Source: Gemmatimonadota bacterium (lineage in GTDB: Bacteria; Gemmatimonadota; Gemmatimonadetes; Gemmatimonadales; GWC2-71-9). From it: 61,289 bases of DNA. A model generated the notes under the pieces. That model worked only from the letters and a program-made list of their open reading frames with translations. It did no database searches and was not told the DNA's origin. The stretch is from the NCBI GenBank assembly GCA_003222135.1, contig QHUM01000049.1, positions 1 to 61,289 on the forward strand, in the 5' to 3' direction. The position numbers and the translations under genes are program-made. Shown one piece after another: positions 35,708 to 41,873 of the stretch (position 1 is its first letter; the number at the start of each line of letters is the position of its first letter).

Positions 35708-36099
35708 TGAAACCGAAAGGACTGGGTATCGTGGTCACCGACGCCGCGCCGAAGGCGATCGGCCCCTACAGCCAGGCGGTTGTCGTGGACGGGACGGTCT
35801 ACACGGCGGGGCAGATCGCCCTCGACCCCCAGACCGGCGACGTGGTGGGGCGGACGGCCGCCGAGCAGACCGATCGGGTGTTGAAAAACCTCGCGGCGGT
35901 GCTCGAAGCCGCGGGCTCAGAGCTTGGCATGGTCGTCAAGACGACCGTCTATCTCGCCGACATGGCCGACTTTCCGGCGATGAACCAGGTGTACGCCAAG
36001 TATTTCGGCAACCACAAGCCGGCGCGCTCCACCGTGCAGGCCGCCGGACTGCCGAAGGGAGTACGGGTCGAGATCGACGCGATCGCACGCGCAGGGTAA
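35707..36099 (+). CDS. ridA: RidA family reactive-intermediate deaminase
   Basis: A 130-residue trimeric RidA/YjgF protein that hydrolyses reactive enamine/imine intermediates from PLP enzymes. Conserved positions: AIGPYSQAVVVDG, YTAGQIALDPQTGD, Glu/Gln-rich AAEQTDRVLKNLAAVLEAAG, and the C-terminal RSTVQAAGLPKGVRVEIDAIA with the catalytic Arg (PARSTV) and Glu. It is the last gene of the long rimP operon; the selenocysteine tRNA starts 3 bp later on the same strand and may be co-transcribed. Confidence 0.93.
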   Translation: MKPKGLGIVVTDAAPKAIGPYSQAVVVDGTVYTAGQIALDPQTGDVVGRTAAEQTDRVLKNLAAVLEAAGSELGMVVKTTVYLADMADFPAMNQVYAKYFGNHKPARSTVQAAGLPKGVRVEIDAIARAG

Positions 36100-36102
36100 C
36101 CC

Positions 36103-36196
36103 GGGGGCGGCTCGGGCCTGGTGGTCCGACTGGTCTTCAAAACCAGCTGGGGCTCGTTTGAGCCTCGGTAGGTTCGATTCCTACACGCTCCCGCCA
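36103..36196 (+). tRNA. selC: tRNA-Sec (anticodon UCA, 36137-36139)
   Basis: A 94-nt tRNA with all bacterial tRNA-Sec traits. The acceptor gggggcg pairs with cgctccc (one G-T; an eighth position is G-A). The D stem has six pairs (cgggcc/ggtccg) with a 4-base loop. The anticodon arm ctggt-cttcaaa-accag reads UCA. A long variable arm (gggctc/gagcct, loop gttt) is followed by the T arm gtagg-ttcgatt-cctac. Discriminator G and an encoded CCA end it. It decodes UGA as selenocysteine, so SelA, SelB and SelD and selenoproteins are expected elsewhere; none is visible here. Confidence 0.93.
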
Positions 36197-36319
36197 TCCG
36201 GCTCGTTACTCTAGCATTGTGCAGCGATGAACGCATATTGCGGCACGTTACCAGAGGCACCTTTTGAGCATCGCGCCGCCGCCGCAGGGCGTGGTTTTTG
36301 CCGCATTACACCCACGCTG

Positions 36320-36416
36320 ATCTCTGCACGGGCAAACCGCCGGTGACGGCGGGGCGCAAAGCCACGGGGTCTCGGGCGCAGCAGCCGAGACAGCCCAGCT
36401 GCCAGGGTCGCGAGAC
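36320..36416 (+). promoter_or_regulatory. Cyclic di-GMP-I (GEMM) riboswitch
   Basis: Matches the GEMM-I core in order: gggcaaacc (36330-36338), a hairpin ccgccg-GTGA-cggcgg whose GUGA is a GNRA tetraloop, ggcgcaaagcc (36353-36363), a second perfect 7-bp hairpin (gtctcgg/ccgagac, 36369-36375 and 36385-36391), then the conserved agctgcc and gggt, with a weak closing stem (tctc/gaga). It lies about 250 nt before the major pilin gene, so c-di-GMP should control pilin expression. The expression platform is unclear: a GC-rich imperfect hairpin follows (about 36415-36450) and then a short prepilin-like ORF. Confidence 0.88.
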
Positions 36417-36461
36417 GGCCCCCCGCCCTCCATGGGCGCGTGGGGCTGTGTTGCAGGAAGG

Positions 36462-36593
36462 GTGAGCCTCATATGCAACGGCTGTACCCTCAACGAGCTG
36501 ATCATCGTCATCCTCATCCTCGCGATGGTGACGACGGACTCGATTCCCTCTTGCCCGCGTTGCCTGCCGCCGTCCCCCCCGCGACATTGGTAG
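36462..36593 (+). CDS. Short prepilin-like ORF between riboswitch and pilin gene (micro-pilin or relic)
   Basis: A 43-codon frame from GTG 36462 to TAG 36591. Its residues 7-27 read GCTLNELIIVILILAMVTTD, which aligns with the class III prepilin signal of the downstream pilin (GFTLIELLIVVVIIGILAAI): Gly at -1, TL, Glu +5, then the hydrophobic helix, followed by IP in both. After the helix it becomes a Cys/Pro-rich tail and stops. A purine-rich aggaag sits directly before the GTG, though spacing is short. It could be a decayed pilin duplication, a leader peptide coupled to the riboswitch, or a tiny pilin-like protein. No expression evidence. Confidence 0.45.
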   Translation: MSLICNGCTLNELIIVILILAMVTTDSIPSCPRCLPPSPPRHW

Positions 36594-36665
36594 GGACGCC
36601 GGTGTTCCTGCTACGCCGTTCGATACGAGTGCGAAGTAGAAACACTTCGACACGGAGGGTTTGAC

Positions 36666-37043
36666 ATGAACCGCAAGGGTTTTACGCTCATTGAGTTGTT
36701 GATCGTGGTCGTGATCATCGGCATTTTGGCGGCGATCGCGATCCCGAAGTTCGCCAATACGAAAGAAAAGGCGTACCTCGCCTCGATGAAGTCCGACCTG
36801 CGCAACCTGGTGACGGCGGAAGAGGCGTACTTCGCCGACTCCGTCAAGTATTCGGCTACGATCGGCGCTGGTGGCGTGATATTCACCCAGTCGACGGGCA
36901 ATACCCTGCCGACCGTCACCCTGTCGGCCGACGGTTGGACGGCGAACATCAAGAACGCCAACACGACGAAGACCTGCTCGATCTACATCGGGTCGACGGC
37001 GCTGGCGCCGGCCAACAAGGAAGGCGAGCCGAAGTGTCAGTAA
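36666..37043 (+). CDS. pilA: Major type IV pilin (prepilin)
   Basis: A 125-residue type IVa prepilin. The class III leader MNRKG is cleaved before Phe6; Glu at +5 of the mature protein is present (FTLIELLIV), followed by the assembly helix VVVIIGILAAIAIPKFANTKEKAYLASMKSDLRN (in two parts). Two Cys residues (KTCSIYIG and the penultimate Cys of EPKCQ) can form the C-terminal disulfide loop. A ribosome site ggaggg lies 7-8 nt before the ATG. Upstream are the c-di-GMP riboswitch and a prepilin-like short ORF; downstream a strong terminator. Prepilin peptidase and pilus motors are not in this window. Confidence 0.93.
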   Translation: MNRKGFTLIELLIVVVIIGILAAIAIPKFANTKEKAYLASMKSDLRNLVTAEEAYFADSVKYSATIGAGGVIFTQSTGNTLPTVTLSADGWTANIKNANTTKTCSIYIGSTALAPANKEGEPKCQ

Positions 37044-37064
37044 GGTAGGGTCAGACGCTGTGGC

Positions 37065-37118
37065 GGTGAAAACACGAGCGGCGGGGACGGGGACGTCCCT
37101 GCCGCTCGTGTTTTCACC
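37065..37118. terminator. Long bidirectional hairpin between pilin and hybrid kinase
   Basis: A perfect 18-bp inverted repeat (ggtgaaaacacgagcggc at 37065-37082 with its complement at 37101-37118), extended by about six further pairs around a short GC loop. The A and T runs inside the arms give each strand a short T run at the end. The stop codon of the leftward kinase gene (37114-37116) lies inside the right arm. Confidence 0.8.
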
Positions 37119-38280
37119 CCAGGACTTCCCGCACTTTCCGTAGCAGCGCCTCGGCGCTGAACGGCTTCTGCAGAAACGCGAGCCCTCGCTCGAGCATTTG
37201 GTGCCGTCCGATGGCGGCGTCCGGATACCCCGACATGAACAGCACCTGCGTACCGGGACGGCGCGCGGTGAACTGCGCCGCCAACGCCCGACCGCCCAAT
37301 CCCGGCATCACGATGTCGGTCAGGAGGAGATCGACGGCTTGAGTCGTATCGGTCAGCGCGAGCGCGTCCTCCGGGCCTCGGGCTTCGAGCACGGCATACC
37401 CGTGGCGCGCCAGCACCTGCCGAGCCACGGCCCGGACGGCGTCCTCGTCCTCAACGAGGAGCACCGTCTCCGTGCCGCGGAGCGACGCGATCGGTGGCTG
37501 CGCCGGCAGTGCCGCCGCGCGCGCCACGTCCGTGCGCGGCAGGTAGATCTTGATGCTCGTCCCCAGACCGAGCTCGCTGTACACCCAGACGAAGCCGCCG
37601 CTCCGCTTCACGATGCCGTATACCGTCGCCAACCCGAGGCCGGTCCGGGTATTCGCGTCTTTGGTCGTGAAGTACGGCTCGAACAGGTGCGCCTTCGTCT
37701 CAGGCGTCATCCCGGTGCCGGTATCGCTCACGGCGAGCAGCACGTACTCGCCGGGCGGCATCGGGCGCTGGTCTGCCATGTAGCTCTGGTCGAGCTCGAC
37801 GTTTTGCGTTTCGATGGTGATCCGGCCACCCCCCGGCATCGCGTCGCGCGCGTTCAGCACCAGGTTGAGCAATACCTGCTCGAGCTCGCGTGGATCCGCC
37901 TGGACGCTGGCGGAGCGCGGCTCGAGCGCGCTCGCTACCGCGATCCGTTCGCCGGCCAGGCGGGCCAGCTCCCGCTCGTGCGCGCGCACCAGCGCGTTCG
38001 CGTCCAGCGAGCGCGCGTCCGTCTCGGGCTGACCGCTCAAGGTGAAGAGCTGGCGGGTCAACACCGTGGCGCGGGTCACGGCGGCGCGGATCGCCTCGAC
38101 TTCGCGGCGGCGGGGATCGTCAGCGGGCAGATCGCTCAGCAACAGGTCGCTGTTCCCGGCGATCGCCGTCAACACGTTGTTGAAGTCGTGCGCCACGCCG
38201 CGCGCGAACCGTGCCAGCGCCTCCATCTTATTCGCCTGGCGCAGTTGCGTTTCGGTGACCGGCGCCTGTTCGGAAGGCAT
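37114..38280 (-). CDS. Hybrid histidine kinase with C-terminal receiver
   Basis: A soluble 388-residue kinase without membrane helices. The HisKA segment has ARFARGVAHDFNNVLTAIAGNSDLLL with the phospho-His, and the ATPase part has LLNLVLNARDAMPGGG (N box), VSDTGTGM, FEPYFTTK and GLGLATVYGIVKRSGG. A CheY-like receiver follows (VLLVEDEDAVR, LLLTDIVMPGLGG with the Asp, FLQKPF). The first 20 residues form a short helix. ATG 38280 is preferred to TTG 38295. It converges on the pilin gene and shares its terminator. Input signal and downstream partner are unknown. Confidence 0.9.
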   Translation of the reverse strand: MPSEQAPVTETQLRQANKMEALARFARGVAHDFNNVLTAIAGNSDLLLSDLPADDPRRREVEAIRAAVTRATVLTRQLFTLSGQPETDARSLDANALVRAHERELARLAGERIAVASALEPRSASVQADPRELEQVLLNLVLNARDAMPGGGRITIETQNVELDQSYMADQRPMPPGEYVLLAVSDTGTGMTPETKAHLFEPYFTTKDANTRTGLGLATVYGIVKRSGGFVWVYSELGLGTSIKIYLPRTDVARAAALPAQPPIASLRGTETVLLVEDEDAVRAVARQVLARHGYAVLEARGPEDALALTDTTQAVDLLLTDIVMPGLGGRALAAQFTARRPGTQVLFMSGYPDAAIGRHQMLERGLAFLQKPFSAEALLRKVREVLG

Positions 38281-38451
38281 GCTCAAGGCTAACAAAGAGA
38301 GTGCCGCCGCGGCACGGGCGACACTCCGGCCAAGCCTGACCGGGCCCGCCCGGTCGAATTACCCCGGCCGGTGTGCCCTGAGTCACTTTCCGGCGGGCTC
38401 GGCGGCGATACCTTGGGGGCCGCGTTTCGACCGAATTCCGATTTCGAGAGC

Positions 38452-38462
38452 GGGGGGGGGGG
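38452..38462 (+). repeat. G11 homopolymer next to a start codon
   Basis: Eleven consecutive G residues lie 3 nt before the ATG at 38466, in the position of the ribosome-binding site. Tracts of this length slip during replication and could vary expression of the downstream gene. Confidence 0.8.
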
Positions 38463-38465
38463 AAG

Positions 38466-38822
38466 ATGAAAGGGATGCAGTGGGGTCGTCTCCAGGTGGA
38501 CGTAAACTGCCAGCTGCGCCGCGGTGCCTGGTATCGCGTGAAACAAGTGGCCTCCCTCAAGGCCGTGCTCGACGTCAACCGTCAGTTGCTCGCCGTGCCG
38601 CACTATCTCATCGAAGTCATTTCCGCACCCCCCCGACGCTGGAGCGTGGTGCCGCGCCCGCAAAACGCCCGTGTGCTCCCGCGCGATTGGGGCGCGGCGT
38701 ATGCCGTGTGCCCGAGCTGCCGCGAGCGCGCCGCGCTGCGCGGGCGGCCCCGGACCATGGAGTGCCGGCGCTGTCGCGGGCAATTCGAGATCGCCTGGGA
38801 CGAGGCGTATCTCGCGGACTGA
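38466..38822 (+). CDS. Small protein with C-terminal zinc-ribbon motif, unknown function
   Basis: A 118-residue protein with no signal peptide. The N-terminal part looks like a small beta/alpha domain (GRLQVDVNCQLRRGAWYRVKQV), and the C-terminal part has two CxxC pairs (CPSCRERAAL and CRRCRGQFEIAWDE) typical of a zinc ribbon. Such proteins may bind nucleic acid or act in regulation, but nothing specific is recognised. It is preceded by a G11 tract and a 170-bp non-coding stretch containing GC-rich inverted repeats but no clear promoter. The next gene follows after about 25 bp. Confidence 0.65.
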   Translation: MKGMQWGRLQVDVNCQLRRGAWYRVKQVASLKAVLDVNRQLLAVPHYLIEVISAPPRRWSVVPRPQNARVLPRDWGAAYAVCPSCRERAALRGRPRTMECRRCRGQFEIAWDEAYLAD

Positions 38823-38832
38823 CCCCGAGGGC

Positions 38833-38838
38833 TATCTT
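38833..38838 (+). promoter_or_regulatory. Possible -10 box of the lipid kinase gene
   Basis: TATCTT, identical to the -10 box at 10024, lies 8 nt before the proposed CTG start at 38847. No good -35 box is seen at 16-18 bp upstream. If used, the mRNA would begin almost at the start codon. Confidence 0.35.
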
Positions 38839-38846
38839 GCAGCCCT

Positions 38847-39740
38847 CTGATTCACGCTCATATCATCCTCAATCCCGCCGCGGGTCGCGGCGCCGGCGCC
38901 CGGAGGCTCGACGCCGTGGCGCGCGAGTTCCAGCGCCAAGGTTGGGCGGTGGACGTAGCGCGCACCCAGGGCCCCGGTCACGGGACCGAGCTCGCGGCAC
39001 AAGCGGCGCGCGACGGCGCCACCTGTGTCGTGGCCATGGGTGGAGATGGCACCGTGCACGAGGTGGCGAACGGGCTCCTCCGGAACCATGCCGCCGTCTC
39101 GCTCGGCGTGGTGCCGGTGGGCAGCGGTAACGACTTCGCCAAGCTCGTGGGCCTGTATGGCCACGACGCGGTGCGCGCGGTGCAGCGGCTGGTGACGGCC
39201 CAGTCGCGACGGTTCGACGTGGGGCAGGTGCTGGGCGAGTGGTTCGTCAACAGCATGGGGCTGGGCTTCGGGCCGGAGGTCGTCCGCGTCCGCAACGCCA
39301 TGCCGGGGCTCAAGGGCTTCCTCTCGTACCTCGTCCCCGTGTACCGTGCGTTCGCTGGATTCCGGCCGCCGCGGCTGGAGCTGCGCTCGACTGAGTACGC
39401 GGAGATCGGGTACATGATGATGGTGGAGGTGTGCAATGGCACCACGGCCGGAGGCAGTTATCGCGTCGCTCCCCATGCCGATCCGTCGGACGGCGAGCTC
39501 GATGTGTGTCTGGTCCGTCGGGTGTCCCTCCCGCGGTTCCTCATCGCCGTGCCTCGCGTGATGCGCGGCACCCACGCTCGCATGCGCGAGGTGGTCATGT
39601 TCCAGACCCGCGAGCTGACGATCCGCTGCCCGGACCAGCCGCTCCTCCTGCATGTGGACGGCGAGCTGCGCGAGCCGGGGGTGAGCCACTGCACCGTGCG
39701 GGTGGCGGCGCGGCGGCTGAGTGTGCTGGTGGCGCGATGA
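38847..39740 (+). CDS. Diacylglycerol kinase/sphingosine kinase-like lipid kinase
   Basis: A 297-residue protein of the diacylglycerol kinase catalytic-domain family (YegS/DgkB/BmrU type), which phosphorylates lipids or serves in cell-envelope lipid metabolism. Motifs: IILNPAAGRGAG (nucleotide loop), VVAMGGDGTVHEVANGL, GVVPVGSGNDFAKLVGL. The GTG at 38916 would remove the essential first motif, and between the upstream TGA (38820) and that motif there is no ATG, GTG or TTG. CTG 38847 is the only NTG start, so it is used here. The end overlaps the next gene (ATGA). Confidence 0.82.
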   Translation: MIHAHIILNPAAGRGAGARRLDAVAREFQRQGWAVDVARTQGPGHGTELAAQAARDGATCVVAMGGDGTVHEVANGLLRNHAAVSLGVVPVGSGNDFAKLVGLYGHDAVRAVQRLVTAQSRRFDVGQVLGEWFVNSMGLGFGPEVVRVRNAMPGLKGFLSYLVPVYRAFAGFRPPRLELRSTEYAEIGYMMMVEVCNGTTAGGSYRVAPHADPSDGELDVCLVRRVSLPRFLIAVPRVMRGTHARMREVVMFQTRELTIRCPDQPLLLHVDGELREPGVSHCTVRVAARRLSVLVAR

Positions 39741-40252
39741 CGCCGACGGTTAGGTGGTTAGGCGGATGGACGGGTAGTGTGGCTGGACTCGCGACGGCTC
39801 TTCTGACCGTCTATCCGTCTGACCGTCTATCCGCCCAAGTTCCCGACACCGCTCGGGCGCCGGTCGTCACCACCGGTGCGACCGTCGTCGGTCCCGACAC
39901 AGCCCACCGCATCAGACCCATGACCGCCTTCTGGCACTCGCTCCTGCTCCCCGGGTGGGGGCAAGCCGACACCGGTCGGCCGGTGAGCGGCGCGCTGTTC
40001 GTCGTCTGGGAGGGCGTCACCGCGATGATGACGCTCAAGGCCCAGCAGGAGACCCATTACCTCAAAGCTTCGGGCTCGGACAACCTCGGGGCGAAGCGCC
40101 AGGAAGTACAGGACTGGCTCGTGCTGTGGATCTTCAACCATCTGTTTTCGGGCGCCGAAGCCTTCGTCTCGGCGCACCTGCAGGATTTCCCGCGGGAGCT
40201 CGAGGTCCGGGCCATCCCCCACGGCGTCGGCATCAGTTTCCCGGTGCCTTAA
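39737..40252 (+). CDS. DUF5683-like membrane/secreted protein
   Basis: A 171-residue protein with an N-terminal hydrophobic export segment (about residues 12-32, ending LSAQ), then a segment typical of DUF5683 proteins: FWHSLLLPGWGQADTGRPVSGALF followed by a second hydrophobic region and a helix. Function of this domain is unknown. Part of the export segment is encoded by tandem 8-bp repeats (39806-39835) and their inverted counterpart (about 39752-39775). ATG overlaps the lipid kinase stop; murI starts 4 bp after its stop. Confidence 0.65.
   Translation: MTPTVRWLGGWTGSVAGLATALLTVYPSDRLSAQVPDTARAPVVTTGATVVGPDTAHRIRPMTAFWHSLLLPGWGQADTGRPVSGALFVVWEGVTAMMTLKAQQETHYLKASGSDNLGAKRQEVQDWLVLWIFNHLFSGAEAFVSAHLQDFPRELEVRAIPHGVGISFPVP
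39806..39835 (+). repeat. Tandem 8-bp repeat (consensus WCCGTCTR) inside a coding region
   Basis: Units accgtcta, tccgtctg, accgtcta and a degenerate fourth run head to tail. The same unit occurs four times at 55011-55042. A reverse-complement-like stretch (ggcggatggacgggtag) lies about 30 bp upstream, so the region may fold back. It encodes part of the export signal of the DUF5683-like protein. Confidence 0.75.
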
Positions 40253-40255
40253 TCG

Positions 40256-41053
40256 GTGAACCCGGCGCCGCTCGGCGTATTCGACTCCGGCATCGGAGGG
40301 CTCACCGTGGCGCGCGCCCTGTTCGAGCGCCTCCCACGGGAATCGGTGATCTATTTCGGCGACACCGCGCGCGTCCCGTACGGCCCGAAGTCCCCGGACA
40401 CCGTGCGCCGCTACGCCGGGGAGATCCTCGCCTACCTGCTGCAGCGCGGCGTGAAGGCCCTGGTCGTCGCGTGCAACACGATCACTGCGCAGGCGCTCGC
40501 CTACTTGCAGGAGCGCTCGCCGGTGCCGCTCGTGGGCGTCATCGAGCCCGGCGCGCGGGCGGCGGTGCAGGCGACCAAGACAGGGAAGATCGGCGTCATC
40601 GGGACCGCGGGCACGATCGCGAGTGGTGCCTACGAGCGCGCCATCCGGGCGATCCGACCGGATGCGAGCGTGCACGCCCGCGCCTGCCCGTTGCTCGTGC
40701 CGCTCGTGGAGGAGGGTTGGTTCGATCACCCCGCGACCGAGCTCATCGCCCGCGAGTATCTGGAGCCGCTGCAACGTGCCGGCGTCGAATCGCTGGTGCT
40801 CGGCTGCACGCACTACCCGCTCCTGAAGCCGCTGCTCGCGCGGGTGATGGGCCCGGGCGTGACACTCGTGGACTCCGCGGAGGAGACCGCGAAGGTCGTG
40901 GCTCGGGAGCTCGAGGCCGGGGGGCTGCTCGCGGGCGATGGACATCACGAGCACGTCTTCGTGGTGTCGGACGATGAGCCCCACTTTCGAAAAGTCGGCG
41001 CGCGGTTCCTCGGCGAGCAGCTGAAGCGGGTGGAAGTCGTCCCGTTGGGGTGA
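40256..41053 (+). CDS. murI: Glutamate racemase
   Basis: Provides D-glutamate for peptidoglycan. The 265-residue protein has both catalytic Cys motifs, VVACNTITAQAL and LVLGCTHYPLL, plus the N-terminal GVFDSGIGGLTV and YFGDTARVPYGPKS. A GTG start 4 bp after the preceding gene is used. The C-terminus converges on the LpxH-like gene with a 30-bp gap containing a repeated gcgtgacg but no clear terminator. Confidence 0.94.
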   Translation: MNPAPLGVFDSGIGGLTVARALFERLPRESVIYFGDTARVPYGPKSPDTVRRYAGEILAYLLQRGVKALVVACNTITAQALAYLQERSPVPLVGVIEPGARAAVQATKTGKIGVIGTAGTIASGAYERAIRAIRPDASVHARACPLLVPLVEEGWFDHPATELIAREYLEPLQRAGVESLVLGCTHYPLLKPLLARVMGPGVTLVDSAEETAKVVARELEAGGLLAGDGHHEHVFVVSDDEPHFRKVGARFLGEQLKRVEVVPLG

Positions 41054-41083
41054 CGTCGGTGCGTGACGCCTTTGCGTGACGTC

Positions 41084-41812
41084 TTAGTGAAACGTCTTCA
41101 GCTCAATGCCGTCGCGGGTCACTACCGCGTAGCGGTATCCATCCAGAAACGCCCCGGGATTGAGATACCTCCGCCCGTTGCCGAGCTCAGCCAGCGCCGG
41201 ACGGTGGGTGTGCGCGAGGATGACGAGGTCGAGGTCGGGGCGGCGGCGGAGCAGGTCCTCCGCGTATTGCGCCTGCGCCCGCGCGGCGCGATCCAGCACC
41301 GCCGGATCGCGGGTGCTGTCGGCGAGCCTGCCGGACAGCTGGTGCGCGATCCAGAAGCCCAGGTCGGGGTGCAGCGCGCGGAACAGGCGCACCGTGATGG
41401 GATGGCGCGTGATCTGATGCATCAGCTTCGCGCTCCAGTGCTGCTCGGTCAGCCCGTCGCCGTGGGCCACGAATGCGCGCCGGCCTGCCACCTCGATCTC
41501 CGCTGCGCCGCCGTGGAAGCCGATCCCCAGGTCCCGGGTGAGAAAATCGCCGCCCCAACGATCGTGATTGCCGCCGACCAGCGTGATCGCGACGCCCTTG
41601 GCGCGCAGCGTCTGCAGCTTCGCCACGGTGCCGAAGTGGCGTCGCGGGATCACCGCCCTGTACTCGAACCAGAAATCGAACAGGTCACCGTTGATGAGAA
41701 GGGCCTCGCCCAGGTCGGGGACGGCCTCGAGGAAGCGGTGGAACGCAGACTCGATCGCGGGTGGGACCTGTCCCAGATGGGCGTCGGCGACGACGAGCAC
41801 GCGGGAGGGCAC
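41084..41812 (-). CDS. lpxH: UDP-2,3-diacylglucosamine diphosphatase-like metallophosphoesterase
   Basis: A 242-residue calcineurin-type phosphoesterase, most like LpxH/LpxI-route enzymes of lipid A synthesis. Metal-binding motifs: VVADAHLG, LLINGDLFDFWFEY, LVGGNHDRWGG, AHGDGL and ILAHTHRPAL. The DFWFEY segment after the GD motif is characteristic of LpxH-type proteins. GTG 41812 lies just before the first beta strand and 7 nt from a -10 box. Lipid A synthesis fits the other LPS genes here (lptE, rfaE2). The gene symbol is by similarity of motifs only. Confidence 0.75.
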   Translation of the reverse strand: MPSRVLVVADAHLGQVPPAIESAFHRFLEAVPDLGEALLINGDLFDFWFEYRAVIPRRHFGTVAKLQTLRAKGVAITLVGGNHDRWGGDFLTRDLGIGFHGGAAEIEVAGRRAFVAHGDGLTEQHWSAKLMHQITRHPITVRLFRALHPDLGFWIAHQLSGRLADSTRDPAVLDRAARAQAQYAEDLLRRRPDLDLVILAHTHRPALAELGNGRRYLNPGAFLDGYRYAVVTRDGIELKTFH

Positions 41813-41819
41813 GGCCCCC

Positions 41820-41848
41820 AAGCTAGGAGCGGCCCCGGAGCGCCGCAA
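41820..41848 (-). promoter_or_regulatory. Promoter of the lpxH-like gene
   Basis: Reading leftward, TTGCGG (41848-41843) and TAGCTT (41825-41820) are separated by 17 bp. The GTG start at 41812 is only 7 nt beyond the -10 box, so the mRNA should be leaderless. Confidence 0.6.
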
Positions 41849-41860
41849 GCGGCGATGCGG

Positions 41861-41866
41861 TATTTT
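41861..41866 (+). promoter_or_regulatory. -10 box of ybgC
   Basis: TATTTT lies 7 nt before the GTG start at 41874. No convincing -35 element is seen. Again a leaderless mRNA is implied; it is divergent from the lpxH promoter. Confidence 0.45.
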
Positions 41867-41873
41867 GCGCGAC

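Noticed and set aside
36103..36196. Reading the UCA tRNA as an opal suppressor tRNA
   Set aside because: The 6/4 D arm, long variable arm and long acceptor are specific to tRNA-Sec.
36440..36664. Plus-strand 74-codon ORF in another frame over the riboswitch-pilA interval
   Set aside because: Composition is random-like, and the overlapping frame from 36462 carries the prepilin signature instead.
41054..41083. Repeated gcgtgacg between murI and lpxH as a regulatory site
   Set aside because: Two copies between convergent genes with no hairpin or promoter context; likely chance.
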